From Enoplolaimus lenunculus (Eukaryota > Nematoda > Enoplea > Enoplida > Thoracostomopsidae): a stretch of 64,000 nucleotides of DNA. The position numbers and the translations under genes were made by a program. How positions within the stretch are numbered: the first letter of the stretch is position 1; each line of letters starts with the position of its first letter. The DNA is taken from the NCBI GenBank assembly GCA_030248215.1, contig JASANG010001402.1, positions 1-64,000 of the forward strand. Direction: 5' to 3'. Positions 53,501 through 64,000 of the stretch are shown here, in pieces. The notes beneath the pieces are model-generated. The model saw only the letters and a list, made by a program, of their open reading frames with translations, ran no database searches and was not told the DNA's origin.

Positions 53501-56500
53501 CTGACTGTTTCATTGGAGCATGAAATTTTTTCACCACTTTCGCGTATTTATCGGGAAGTAACTGTAATACTGTTGTCTCATAGAAATCATAATAACGACT
53601 CTTCGTTGATGTATTGTTCGTTTCGCGCTGCAAAATAAAACAAAATATAAATAAATACAATTTACAAGCAAAACGACACAAAAGAGTAAAATTAATCTGA
53701 CAAAATTCTATAAATCATATGTGATTGGCTTTAATACTTTTAGCTACACGACGTAAGTCGTTTATTTAGGAAGTTTCTGACCCCCAGTACAACTACAAAA
53801 GTTATCATTATCAATAACACATAACTTTGTCACAGTTTTTCCGAAAGTTAAGACAAACGAACATAGACCTATCAGCAATCAATATCCGACAATGTACATA
53901 GAATTCCGAGGTCAGACGTCAATTTTTTGTCGGAACCGGAAATCCAGTTGCACCCAGACACAGCGAAAGGTAAACAATACATAGGTTGTCATTTACACCA
54001 AAATATTGACGCCAATCCGGTTTCGATTTTAACATCCAACAGAAAAACATTGCCATCCGTTTGTCTTCCATTTTTATAAAAATCACACTATTCGATTTCG
54101 ATAAGGTCAGACTGTCACTTACTTGAATGAGCGCCTGGCAACTATGCAACATCGTAGTGACATCTTCGAGAAAATCATTCAAATTCGGATACTGACGTTC
54201 GGACAAACGTTGCTTAATTTGGTTGAATCCAATCGGATTTTTAACTTTGGTTGAATACAGTTCGGTGTCACAGAGTTGTTGAAAATATATCGACTCTTCA
54301 TGACACAACAGTTCCATCAAAATACGTTGCGCGAGCTAAAATATTAGCAACAAAGTTTTAAAATCATTCTCATATTTATAAAAACTTTTGCCAACAATAA
54401 CACACGTAAAACCGTTTGCTTTTGAAAACAACTCCATACCAAAATATTATTAAAAAAATAACTTCTACTAAAATGGGTGATTTCAAACTATGTAATTGTT
54501 AAAGAAGTGTAATTAACGAACATAGAAAGCCAAAATTCCACAACTATTTTTGTCAATAAGCGCCACACCAAAAAATTGGCATTTCAAAAACACTCTATGT
54601 TAAAAAATCTATTAAAATAAGGTTTTACCTAGTTTCTTAATTTTAACTTATAAACAAAAACAGCCGTCGCCACGCCTATTATAAAAATTCAATATTTTTC
54701 TCGTGCATGGTCTAAAATTAAAAAAGTTGGTTGGAACGCATATTACAGCGTTTGAATCCTGGTCTGTTACTGATACGGTAAGCTTCAAATTAAACCACAT
54801 TTACGGTTATTATGCATTTGTATTGACAAAATATATCAAAAAGATAAGTCAAATCAAAAACTACTACATATTGTTTCTTGAAAAATTTAGTTGCTACACT
54901 ATTAAAAACTAGAGTTGCCTCTGGGCCGGAATTTTTACAGGGCCGTGGCTTCGACCTTGATCCCGGCACCATGACCGGTACCAACCAGCAGGGTGAAAAT
55001 CGATAGTAAAAATAACGAAAACAGATAGTGATCAAAATAACGGAAGCGGAAAGGGTTATCTAAGTATAAAAGTTTCAAAGATGTTTTATTTTTCTGCCAA
55101 CACATAGGCACGCAAATATTGACCAGGCCTTCTTTAATTTTAAAGATGCATCGAAATTTTTAATAGTATTCTGTAAAATTTAATTTTGTTTTGTTAAAAT
55201 ATCCGTATACTATTAGAGATTAATGTTTTTGCATGAAAAATGAAACGTTGATTCGAATTAAACCTTGCTATTTGATATACTGTAACGTAAGAATGATTTA
55301 AATACCATATTTTATAAAGTTTTTGCATGACCCAAACACCAAATTATTCACCATCTTTTCAAGACGCATCCAGTCAAGTATAGATTGGATTAAAGATTTG
55401 GCCCAATCGTTGGCTCCGAAACCGAGACCTAAGGCCCAGATGCCGGAGTCAGGCCCCTGGGCATCTCTATTAAAAACAACACAAAAAATAAATAAATTAC
55501 CATTTTTTCCGACACAGTAAGCTGTCGCTTTCCAGGAGCTGAACTGGTTCGATCCGGCACTTTGGGCGCAATTGATTGACACAAGCCACAGACATACGGT
55601 CCACTAAAATATTAAACAAAGAATGTAATAAACTTCACATCGTAATTTTAGATCGTTTCAGCTAATTTTTATACTTAAAAATTTGTAATTTGAAATAAAC
55701 AAAACGTGAAACAAACTAATCGATAACGACAGTAAACATGAATGGTCATTTTTAAAAGATGCCGATGTTGCAAAATTGCATCAGCTTATTAAAAACGTGT
55801 CAACAGATCTAAGCCAGAGCTGAGTACTGTAGAAGGTTAGGGTGGCGCTGTACTTGCCGTACAGCGCGGTCTGCTTCGGTAGGGTGCCGATAGTTAAAAT
55901 ATTTATCTACAAAATTGTTATGTGGTGCCATGAGGCAATTCATGTATGCTGGCGTACAGTGTCGAACGACGCCGGGGAGTCGGACGGCACCGCACAATGC
56001 AGGACAGCATTAAAACCGTCAAAAAGTATAACCCCATTTTGGTTAGACACTGGAACTGAAAAAATTTTGACACGGCAAACGATTGGAATGTAAGTAAACA
56101 TCAAAGACCAAACTTACACAACGTTGCCAATCTTCGGAACATGACAGTTTGAGTGATACTGTCTCTGACAGTTGACGCAAGGAATAAGTGGCTCGCTTGT
56201 CACGACACCGGCGTTGGTTCTACAAACCGAACATTGAACCGCGGACTGCTCAGGATTTTGCTTGTCCAGCTCACCCACCGAATTCACAGGTGGTAAGCCA
56301 AGTTCAGCTTGTGGGCCAGTTTTCAACACTACTGGCTGTATTCCATTTCCGTTCCCAGCGGTGTTAAATCCAAACAAATTTGAGGTAGCAGTTGCGGGTC
56401 GTGATGTGATTTGGCTCTTTCTCTGATCCATAGGTTGTGTTCCATTTTCACGTTCGGCGATTTCAAATCTCAACAAACCTGAGGTAGTAGCTGTAGTAGA

Positions 56501-58041
56501 CGGTCGTCGAGAAGCCAATCTATCCTCAACTGCTGCTAGCCTTGAATCCATATGACTTTCGGGACTAAAGTCATTTGCCAAATCGGGATTTTTCTTTGAT
56601 ATCCAATTACCGCTAGCCGATGCTGAGGGGACAGAAACTAATTTCCCAACATTCGCTGAGTCAAATTTTCTACTAGAACACGGCTGATCGCTATAGAAAT
56701 CCGATCCAAGTTTCCGTTTTCGAACATTGCCGCCACTATTCTGATCAAGGATACCCTTATTAGGTTCGTCCAAATCCTTTTCACCGCGTTTATCATCTCG
56801 GGCACGAGCAGTGCGACTATCGGAAAACCTACGAGCACCTAGTCTGCTAGGTTCCAGATTACCATCAGATTGAGTTCCGCTTTCTCCCACTTGCTGATTA
56901 CCTGTTGCTAACCCACAGCCAATCCTGGCAACCTGGCTCGAACATCGTACCCGTAGCATATCAGGTAATTCGCTATCACTGCCAGCATAGATACCACCCG
57001 CCCCTGGGCCCCTAACAGAACTCATAGACCCCCTCCAAAACTGATGATCCCTAGAGCTATCATCACTGGGAGAGAAATCATTCGCGGTTGCTGATTTCAA
57101 TGCTACAACCCTCTTCAGTAGCTCGGTTTGAACAACGACCGATGCCTTTCTAACGTCAGTCCCAACTTTAGATTTGCCGTCAAAATCATGTTGAGTTGCG
57201 ACTGCTATTGAGACTGAATTTCGACGCGAAGAATTATGTGTTTCAGTTACTGACTTCGTTGTTGTTGTCGTTGTTGTTTTTGTTCCTGCTGCTGCTGTGT
57301 TTATTGCAATTGCTGTTCTAGCAGTAACGGTTGCTGTTGTTGTTTTCGGTAGCGTTGCTGTGTTTGCTACTGTTTCTGTTGTTGACATTGTTGTTGTGTT
57401 CGTTGGCAGTGATGTTGTTTTTGTTGTCATGGTTGTTGTTTTTGTTATAATCGCTAGTTTCCCGGTCCGCTTCGCAAATCCTGCCTTAGTTCCAGCTGTC
57501 GTCATTGTACAACTTGTTTGCATTCGTTTCTCTTTGAGTGATTCAGTTGAGCGTGGTGAACCTTCTGTCTGTAGTACTCGGGTTGCTAAAGCTTCCGTAC
57601 TCTCCGCCAGTGCAGAATTTTTGATTCTTTTCAACGTTGAAGTTGTTTCGTCGGTGACGGATGGTATACCAGCTTTTGTTACGGCTGCTGTTGAACTTAC
57701 ATTCATTGCTGAATTTTTCGGTTTCACAACTATTCCAGATGTCAATATTTTCGACAATATATCTATTGGTACTGTTGCATTATTTGACGTTACCATTGCT
57801 GCAATTGTTGTTGTTGTTATCGCAGTCGTTGCTGTTGCTGCCGTTGTTGTTGTTGTTCGTGTTGTTTGTGTTGGTGTTGTTGTTTGTGTTGGTGTTGTTG
57901 TTGGTGTTGTTGTTGGTGGTGGTGTTGCTGCTGCTGCTGTTGTTGTTGTTATTGTTGTTGTTGTAGTTGGTGGTTGCGGTGGCGGTGTTGTTGTTGTTGT
58001 TGGTGGTGGTGGTGATGTTTTTGTTGGTGGTGTTGTTGTTC

Positions 58042-58073
<32 letters not shown>

Positions 58074-61000
58074 ACTCTAATTGCTGTTGTCGGTGCGCTT
58101 ACAGCATCTTCCAACACAGTTCCTTCTGCTGTTGCCACAGTTCCAACTATTGATGCCGTATATTTTGTTGTTGTTCCTGTTAAAGTAGTTGCTTTCGTTG
58201 TTGCAACAGACGGTTTTATTTTGGCTGCTGCTGCTGCTGTTGTTGTTGTTGCCACACTTGTTTTCGACACCGTATCCATTTTTGTTGCCAGCCTTTCTTT
58301 CGCAGATGTTTTTACTGCCGCAAATGTTGTTCTTGTTGATGTTGTTGTTGTTAATGATGATGCTGTGGCCGGCATTTTTCGCTCGTCCTTTGATCCATTT
58401 GATAAAACTTCTGGTCTTTGGCGACAAATACGCTTGTGTCTTGCCATATTCCCTTTTGATTTCACTTTTTTGCAATATGGACATTGACTCGGTGCAATGC
58501 CTTCGGAAACCGTGGTTCTGCTGCCGTTAAGCATTGACGTCACAGTGAAATCAGCAGCATTCGAGCAATCACTTGGCATTGAGCTCCCTGTTAACGGAAC
58601 AAAAGGCATCGTAGTTAGATTAGTCGTAGCTATGTCATTTCGTTTAGCGTGAACTTGATCCGATTCTATTTTCTTCGCAGTACCTGTTGTCGACTTTGAT
58701 GCCAACAATTTTCTCGCTGCCTTCGAATTAAAAACGTTTTTGCTTTCGCCACCATTTTCGCAACTTGAGATCACGGACTTTTTGGACAATTTCAATTTGC
58801 CACCGTTATTGTTATATTCCTTGTCGAGACTAGAAGTTTCCACACGATCTGAAAGTGATTTTTTAAATTTTGATTTGCTGAATTTAGTCTTTTGTTTCGC
58901 AAGTTTCGATGAACTAGAAGAAACACTCTTCGGTGGGCTTGTTTTCTTAGCTTTTAGCGTCTTTCCTAAGTCGGAGCCACTCTTTCCACCATCTCTTAAT
59001 TTTTTCGCTTTATCAGACGATGTATTCAGTTTTCTGCAACCTGTAACATCAGTGTGATCTGACGTAGATACCACAGGCGAAAGACTGCGCGATTCGCTGT
59101 GTTCTCGAACACGAGGACCTTGGCTGCTGTTAGCCAACTTCGACCCGGATAATTTACCTTGACCTCCGGGATCACCTACAGAATTCGTAGGAGCTCCAGG
59201 GACGTTTTTGCGGTCGGTCGTTTGGGCACAATCCCCGTGACTTCTCACCGCAGGGTTTGTTCCAATTTGTAACCGTTTCAATTTTTTAGGCTTTTTTGTT
59301 TTCGGTACTTGGTCATTTTCAACATCAGAAGACTGATTCTTACCGGTAGTCGTTTCGGTCAATTTCATGCCATTCCTAGATTTCAAGCCATGCTTATCGC
59401 TACGTTTCATTGTTGACTTTTTATTGGCCGTAATTTTTCGAGTCTTCCCACTTTCGTATGTCTTACTTCGTGGACTACGACAACCACCGCTGTCCATTTC
59501 CTCAGAATAATCGTTTTCGTCGACCCCAACATTGCCGCCACTAGAAGAACAACTTTCTACTTCTGCTGGTGATACACTCCTAGGTCTTTTCAGATTATAT
59601 TGAGGTTTCGCTTCTTCAAGCCTTGACCTATCCTGCGCTAAACTGTCTTTGTTAGTTTCCACTGTTACGGTGACATCACTGCATGATTTCCGCTGGACCA
59701 ATTTTTTCTTGACAGAACCACTACGCTTGCTCTGTTTGTGGTCACACTCCTTAAAGGCCAAGTTGCGTTTGCTTTCTGGTCGTACCATACCACTTGCCGA
59801 ATTTATCGAAACCGCATCATCCGCCGAAGTCCTGAACGATGACAGTTCATCAAGCGTCCTTGCAACATTCTGAGGACCCGTATAGGGAGGTGACCCCAGA
59901 AGTTCCGTTCCAGCTAAATTTGGAGATGACGCAACATTTTGAGGTCCAACATACGGAGGAGATTGCAATGACGCATTTGATGTTTTAGGCACCACATTTG
60001 TTCGATCTAACGCCAGCACTAAACGAGGGATATCTAACATACCAATAGCCCTACACGTGTTATCTGTTGAATTTCGGGATCCAGGCGTGTCCACAGTGAC
60101 CGATTCTTTGCCTTTGTTCAACTGCAACGGGCTATTAGCTATGTACTCACTGCCTTCAATCCTGCATCTAGACGTATCGTGGTATGTTGTAGCTTCTTGC
60201 TGGGGATGTCTGAGCGTCTCTCCAGTTAGTGCGACCTTGGGCAACTCCTGCTTCCTACAGGGCACAGCGCCTTTACGGTCACTGCTGACGTTTTCTTTGG
60301 GTTTCGACTGGCTTGCTACTTCGCCAGCCTGTACGTCCCCTCCAGAGCTGGTCTTGGCTCCAGCTTGAGAAGAACAGTCTTCCAGCGTCGGCGAAGACGA
60401 CTCCGAACTGCCCAAGTCGAGTTCATCAAGAACGCGACCCGGTGCAGCCGCCGCTCGCCTGGCGCGTTCTTGATCGATGACAGCCATTTGTGTCGCGAAG
60501 TAAGCATCACTTAATACGCGTTTGGGATTCGCGAACAGCGCCGTGGCTACATCAAACGAATTGCGTTCAAAACCGAAATTGGTATCTTGAGAATTTTGCG
60601 ACCCCGAGTGGTCAATGGCCGACGTTTGACTGGTACTAGCTGGTGCCGGCAGTGGCTGGCAGGTAGCTGTCTTTTGAGAATTATAAACTGTCTTCTCTTG
60701 TTCAGTTGTCAATTGGTTTGTTGCTGTTTCTTGATACCGAAACATCAATTGGTTGTCAGTTGACACCTGGCCGAGAGAAGGCTGCTTATGCTTAGCTGAT
60801 GCTCCTGCTTGGGCTGGTAGCTGACTATCCGGTCTCGACTGGTCTAAAGCTTGAGTTTGATCAAACAGCTGATTGTCGCTTGTTGAACCACGAGAGGGAG
60901 GGCACTGATGTAGGGCAGCCGTCACATGTGCCGAAGGTTCAGGTTGGAAAGACCACTGGCTATCAGCACTCCTCAGATCAAAAACTTCAGGTTGATCATT

Positions 61001-64000
61001 CAGCTGGTTGCCAGTTGACGTCTGACAAGAAGGCCACAGCGGGCTGGTAGCTAAAACCTGAGGTAAATTTTCTTCAGTTTCGTCAGGCAGTTTTCTACCA
61101 GTTGTCGCCTGAACAGAGAATCCAGCATCAGTTTCAAATGTTGCCTGAGTTAGAGAAACTAGCTTACCGACGTCTGAAGGCGAAGCGGGATTCTCTAGCT
61201 CACGATCATGCGTTGCTTGAGACAACGTATGGCAGTCCGCTGGCAAGACACCTGGGCTCAATAGTGCTTCACCATTGCAGCTGCTGCGCTGACCAAAAGT
61301 GGTTAGATCGAGAAGATAATTTCCAACGCTACGCTTGCGAGGACCGGTATTACTGCTTCCAGCCAGATCCAAAATATCAGGCAAACTGGCACTTCCAGAG
61401 CTATAACTGGCCAAAGCATTAGACTGACAACTGGATACTTCTAACCAAAGACGCTCTCGATTGGGTAGCTCAATGCTAACGGCGTCGAGTTCAGCTTCGG
61501 CCGCTTTAAACGCACAGTTATAGACAACAGTGTCCAGGGAACGCTGGCTGAACCTCAGGTTGCTATCTGATGCTCTTCTAGAAATGTTTGAGCCGGGTCT
61601 TCTAGGCTTTGAACCAAACGCCGCCGATTGCACTATAGCGTCACCAATTCGCTCCTCTGACCAAAACCTTGGCCCTTGTTCAGCAGTGCCGACATTACGA
61701 TCAATATCGCACTCTGAAAACCCGTCAAAACATGGTGAAACTGGTGATAACATAGCTGGATTTCGACTTATCTTCACTCGACTATCGCTTTGTTGAGTTA
61801 TAGTCGCGACTTCAGAATTTGTCCCTTCATACGAGTTATATCTTCTATTTTTACACATAATACTGCCTATGGAATCCTCTGTTTGTTGCAAATTAGCATC
61901 ATCCATAGAACGTGAATTCCGATCCAACTTCGCTGATTCCGATATCTGACCTTGGCTTGCACCCTGATTGGCTACCTCGCCAGACACATTCTGGTTGCGT
62001 GATTCGCCAGGCGCCTTCTCATCGGCTACTTCGACTGATGGTTTATGAATAGCTATATCCTTAGGCACATTCAGATTGGCTATTTCACCAGGCGTATTTT
62101 TATTGGCTACTTCAGCAGGCGCATTCGTTTCGCGTTCAGTCATTGCAAATTCTAAGGTACCAATTTCATAACATCCATCGTTAAATGTTTCCTGGATTTC
62201 ACTATCCGCAATTCCATTGTCACTTTCAGAATTCAAAAAAGTTTCAATTTCGGAATACGTTTGGCAGTCCTCTATTACTCCAGTAGATCCACCACCTTCG
62301 CTTCCGGAGGATTTTTCCAGACAAGTTTCCGACACAGAATGAATCAGGCCTTTATCCACAGCAGGCGAAGGACTAACAGATCGCGCGCTAGTATCAGCCT
62401 CTGTACTTGTCGAATCTTTCTCTCGACACCTATTTTCGATTACATCTTCATTTTCTCCAGGTTCTAAGATCTTGTCCAAAAAGCTACCTTCAACAGCAGT
62501 AACATTTACTTCGCAACTGCTCTCCTCTAGAGAACTCTTTGGGCAATTTTCACTAATTTGATCACTAGGTCCACTAGTGGCGCTTGCGAGATCTAAGTCG
62601 TCTGAAATCTGAGCAACGGGGCCTGCTTCATCAGTTGAATTCCAGCTATTGCATCCTCTCAGTGCAGAGTCACCGCCAAAATTGCGATTCCTACATTCTG
62701 TCAGAACCACACCCTCATCAACCCTACCCTCAGATTGGCTAGGAATCGCTTCGGGCATTCTACTATCTGAAGAAGCAGTCAAGCATGCACCCGTGTCGTT
62801 TTCATTCTGTACTTCCGACTGTCCGTTTGTGCACGATTCTATTTGCAGTCCAGACGGACCACAACCGTCCGCCACACTCCTTCCATCCTCAAGGTCAATT
62901 GAAATTTCATTTTCATTACCGTTTTCGATTTGCACACCATTTTCAAAGGCACGCACCGTTGTACACACACTCAGCGCTGTCTTGCGCCCGCATGAGCTAT
63001 ATGGTATTGGCAAATCATTCCCATTTCCATTGTTGATGCTTGCAGACTCTATGCCGCTATTGTTTTCACAATCTCCATCGGTTGTATCACTCAAATGATC
63101 AGAGCTTGGATTAGGCGTAGCCTTGCCATTTTCCATGGTTATAATACTTCGCTGCGGTTGATTACTTGCCAAATTGGTGTTTTCACAACCAGACTGCATG
63201 CCATTTGAACTGGAATTGTTTACTACATCTTCTTCAGTCCTCGAGCTTTCAAGATGCTCAGCACTAGTCGATTGCAACGGTAATTTGCTAGAGTCATTCT
63301 GATTGGCTACTTTGGCAGAAGAAACGTGATTGGCTACTTTGATTGGCGCATGCTGAGTGATTTCTGCGGCAGACGCATTCCGATCGACCACTTTGTCAAA
63401 CGTACGTTGATTGTCTATCTGGCCCGACATATTCTGATTGCCTGATCCGTCAGAGGTACTCTGACTGGCTGCGGCGCTAGACACATTTTGATCGACTACT
63501 TTGCCAGGCGTATTTTGATTGGCTACTTCGCCAAACGCTATCTGCCCGACTAATTTCACTTTAGCATTTTGATACTTATTCTGATTAGTTAGCTTGCCAA
63601 TCACATTCTGATTGGCCTGTTGGCCAGTCGTATTCTGATTGACTACTTTGGCAGGCATATTGTGACTGGATACGTCGAAAGTTGCATTCTCATTGGCTCC
63701 TTCGCCAGATGCCTTCTGGCGGGTTAACTCGTCAGACACATTCTGATTGCCTACTTCGCCAGACGCACTCTCACTAGCTGCTTCGCCACACGTATTCTGA
63801 TTACTTACTTCGCCAGTCGCTCTCTGATTGCCTACTTCGCGAGGTACATTCTGACTGGATACGTCGAAATATGCATTCTCACTGGCTACTTCACCAGATA
63901 CATTTTGGAGGGTTACATCGCCACACACTTTCTGATTGTCTACTTCACCAGACGCACTCTCACTGGTTGCTTTGCCAGACGCATTCTGAATGGATACTTC
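50508..64000 (-). CDS. Giant TIF1-like PHD-bromodomain chromatin protein, 5' end outside window
   Basis: Visible exons: 56118-64000 (open to the edge, over 2,620 codons), 55501-55603, 54123-54335 and 50508-53627 (stop TAG at 50508-50510). All junctions are GT/AG and in phase. In order the protein has a decapeptide repeat block, a long Ser/Asn/Thr-rich disordered stretch, a C2HC zinc finger (QCPYCKK then HKRIC, about 58425-58490), a Thr-rich tract, and a C4HC3 PHD finger split between exons (CSVC, CVNC, YHSNCHVPKIG, VCGLC). A bromodomain-like segment follows (LAQRILMELLCHEES, then NPIGFNQIKQRLSERQYP), then a 1,000-residue Ser/Arg-rich tail. CHVP plus PHD-to-bromodomain order is closest to TRIM24/TRIM33 (TIF1), a nuclear cofactor family. 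A RING/B-box part, if any, is outside the window. The bromodomain lacks the usual acetyl-lysine-binding Asn. Confidence 0.8.
51360..51880 (-). repeat. 30-bp coding repeat encoding a Ser-Lys-Asp-Arg decapeptide
   Basis: Within the last exon, about 17 units of a decapeptide near SSKDRDGRRQ. Three units at about 51375-51465 are almost identical at DNA level; outer units have diverged. The product is an RS-like alternating basic, acidic and serine tract. Antisense frames over this block are shadows. Confidence 0.92.
53913..53962. mobile_element. Family A end fragment in an intron of the PHD-bromodomain gene
   Basis: GTCAGACGTCAATTTTTTG then GGAAATCCAGTTGCACCCAG resembles the right end of family A/B. 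Only about 50 bp is recognisable. Confidence 0.4.
57250..58260 (-). repeat. Trinucleotide (TTG/ACA)-rich coding tract encoding Thr-rich sequence
   Basis: On the plus strand GTTGTTGTT runs dominate. In the minus-strand frame they encode long Thr runs with Ala, Pro and Ile (TTTTTTTRTTTPPTK; PPPPTTTTTPPP). The reading frame stays open throughout. Long open frames on the plus strand here are complementary shadows. Confidence 0.9.
61950..62130 (-). repeat. Second, internal block of decapeptide repeats
   Basis: Six units such as GEIANLNVPK, GESRNQNVSG and GEVANQGASQ match the N-terminal block in sequence and 10-residue period but are separated from it by about 380 codons. Confidence 0.8.
63281..64000 (-). 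repeat. 30-bp coding repeat encoding an Asn-Gln-Asn decapeptide, continuing past the window
   Basis: About 24 units with consensus near NQNVSGEVAN, in a continuous open frame up to position 64000. Units vary at the third and fifth to seventh positions but keep NQN and a GEV-like triad. The antisense repeat (TTCTGATTGGCTACTTCGCC) is visible directly in the DNA. Confidence 0.92.

Noticed and set aside
57297-58487. 396-codon Val-rich plus-strand ORF
   Set aside because: It is the complement of the Thr-rich tract; the minus frame continues into a zinc finger and PHD exon with proper splice sites.
1-64000. Retrovirus-like or LTR elements
   Set aside because: No protease, reverse transcriptase, integrase, capsid or envelope motif and no LTR pair was recognised on either strand.

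Overview
This is a nuclear segment from an animal, probably an invertebrate. The support is a set of intron-rich genes with animal orthologues (including the Hedgehog acyltransferase HHAT), AT-rich introns, and a dense load of small non-autonomous DNA transposons. I cannot name the species or phylum from the sequence. I saw no prokaryotic features and no retroviral or LTR element.

Gene layout. RFC4 (minus, 635-4447) shows its first four coding exons and runs off the left edge. NCAPH (plus, 6902-26584) is a full 20-exon condensin gene with a tRNA-Gly gene in intron 9. HHAT (plus, 29369-32776) has four coding exons. COA4 (minus, 35781-37553) has two exons, and an opposite-strand 80-codon ORF sits in its intron. 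RRP7A (minus, 41447-45209) has eight exons. From 50508 to the right edge a minus-strand gene encodes a giant TIF1-like PHD-bromodomain protein. Its 5' part is a single low-complexity exon of more than 7.8 kb, and its last exon encodes a Ser/Arg-rich tail of about 1,040 residues. Splice sites and codon phases were checked exon by exon for RFC4, NCAPH, HHAT, COA4, RRP7A and the visible exons of the PHD-bromodomain gene.

Functional content. These are unlinked housekeeping and chromatin genes: a clamp-loader subunit, the condensin kleisin, a Hedgehog palmitoyltransferase, a cytochrome oxidase assembly factor, a rRNA processing factor and a chromatin reader. RFC4 and NCAPH are head to head about 2.45 kb apart. 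HHAT and COA4 converge.

Repeats. Introns and intergenic DNA are filled with MITE-like elements. Many have intact or nearly intact 8-bp target duplications. At least six families (A, B, C, D, F, G below) share one design: inverted ends plus a family-specific hexamer reiterated near both ends. Family D carries TTAGGC/CCTAAG hexamers and clusters between 31 and 48 kb. Also present are a foldback-like structure with minisatellite arms (about 33.95-35.28 kb), a family B element swollen by an internal minisatellite (48486-49661), a Harbinger-like MITE, and several nested insertions that give relative ages.

The most unusual items are the giant PHD-bromodomain gene with a degenerate bromodomain and two unrelated decapeptide repeat systems, the 218-bp tandem duplication that copied a splice acceptor and exon start in NCAPH, the foldback element, and the common hexamer architecture of the MITE families.
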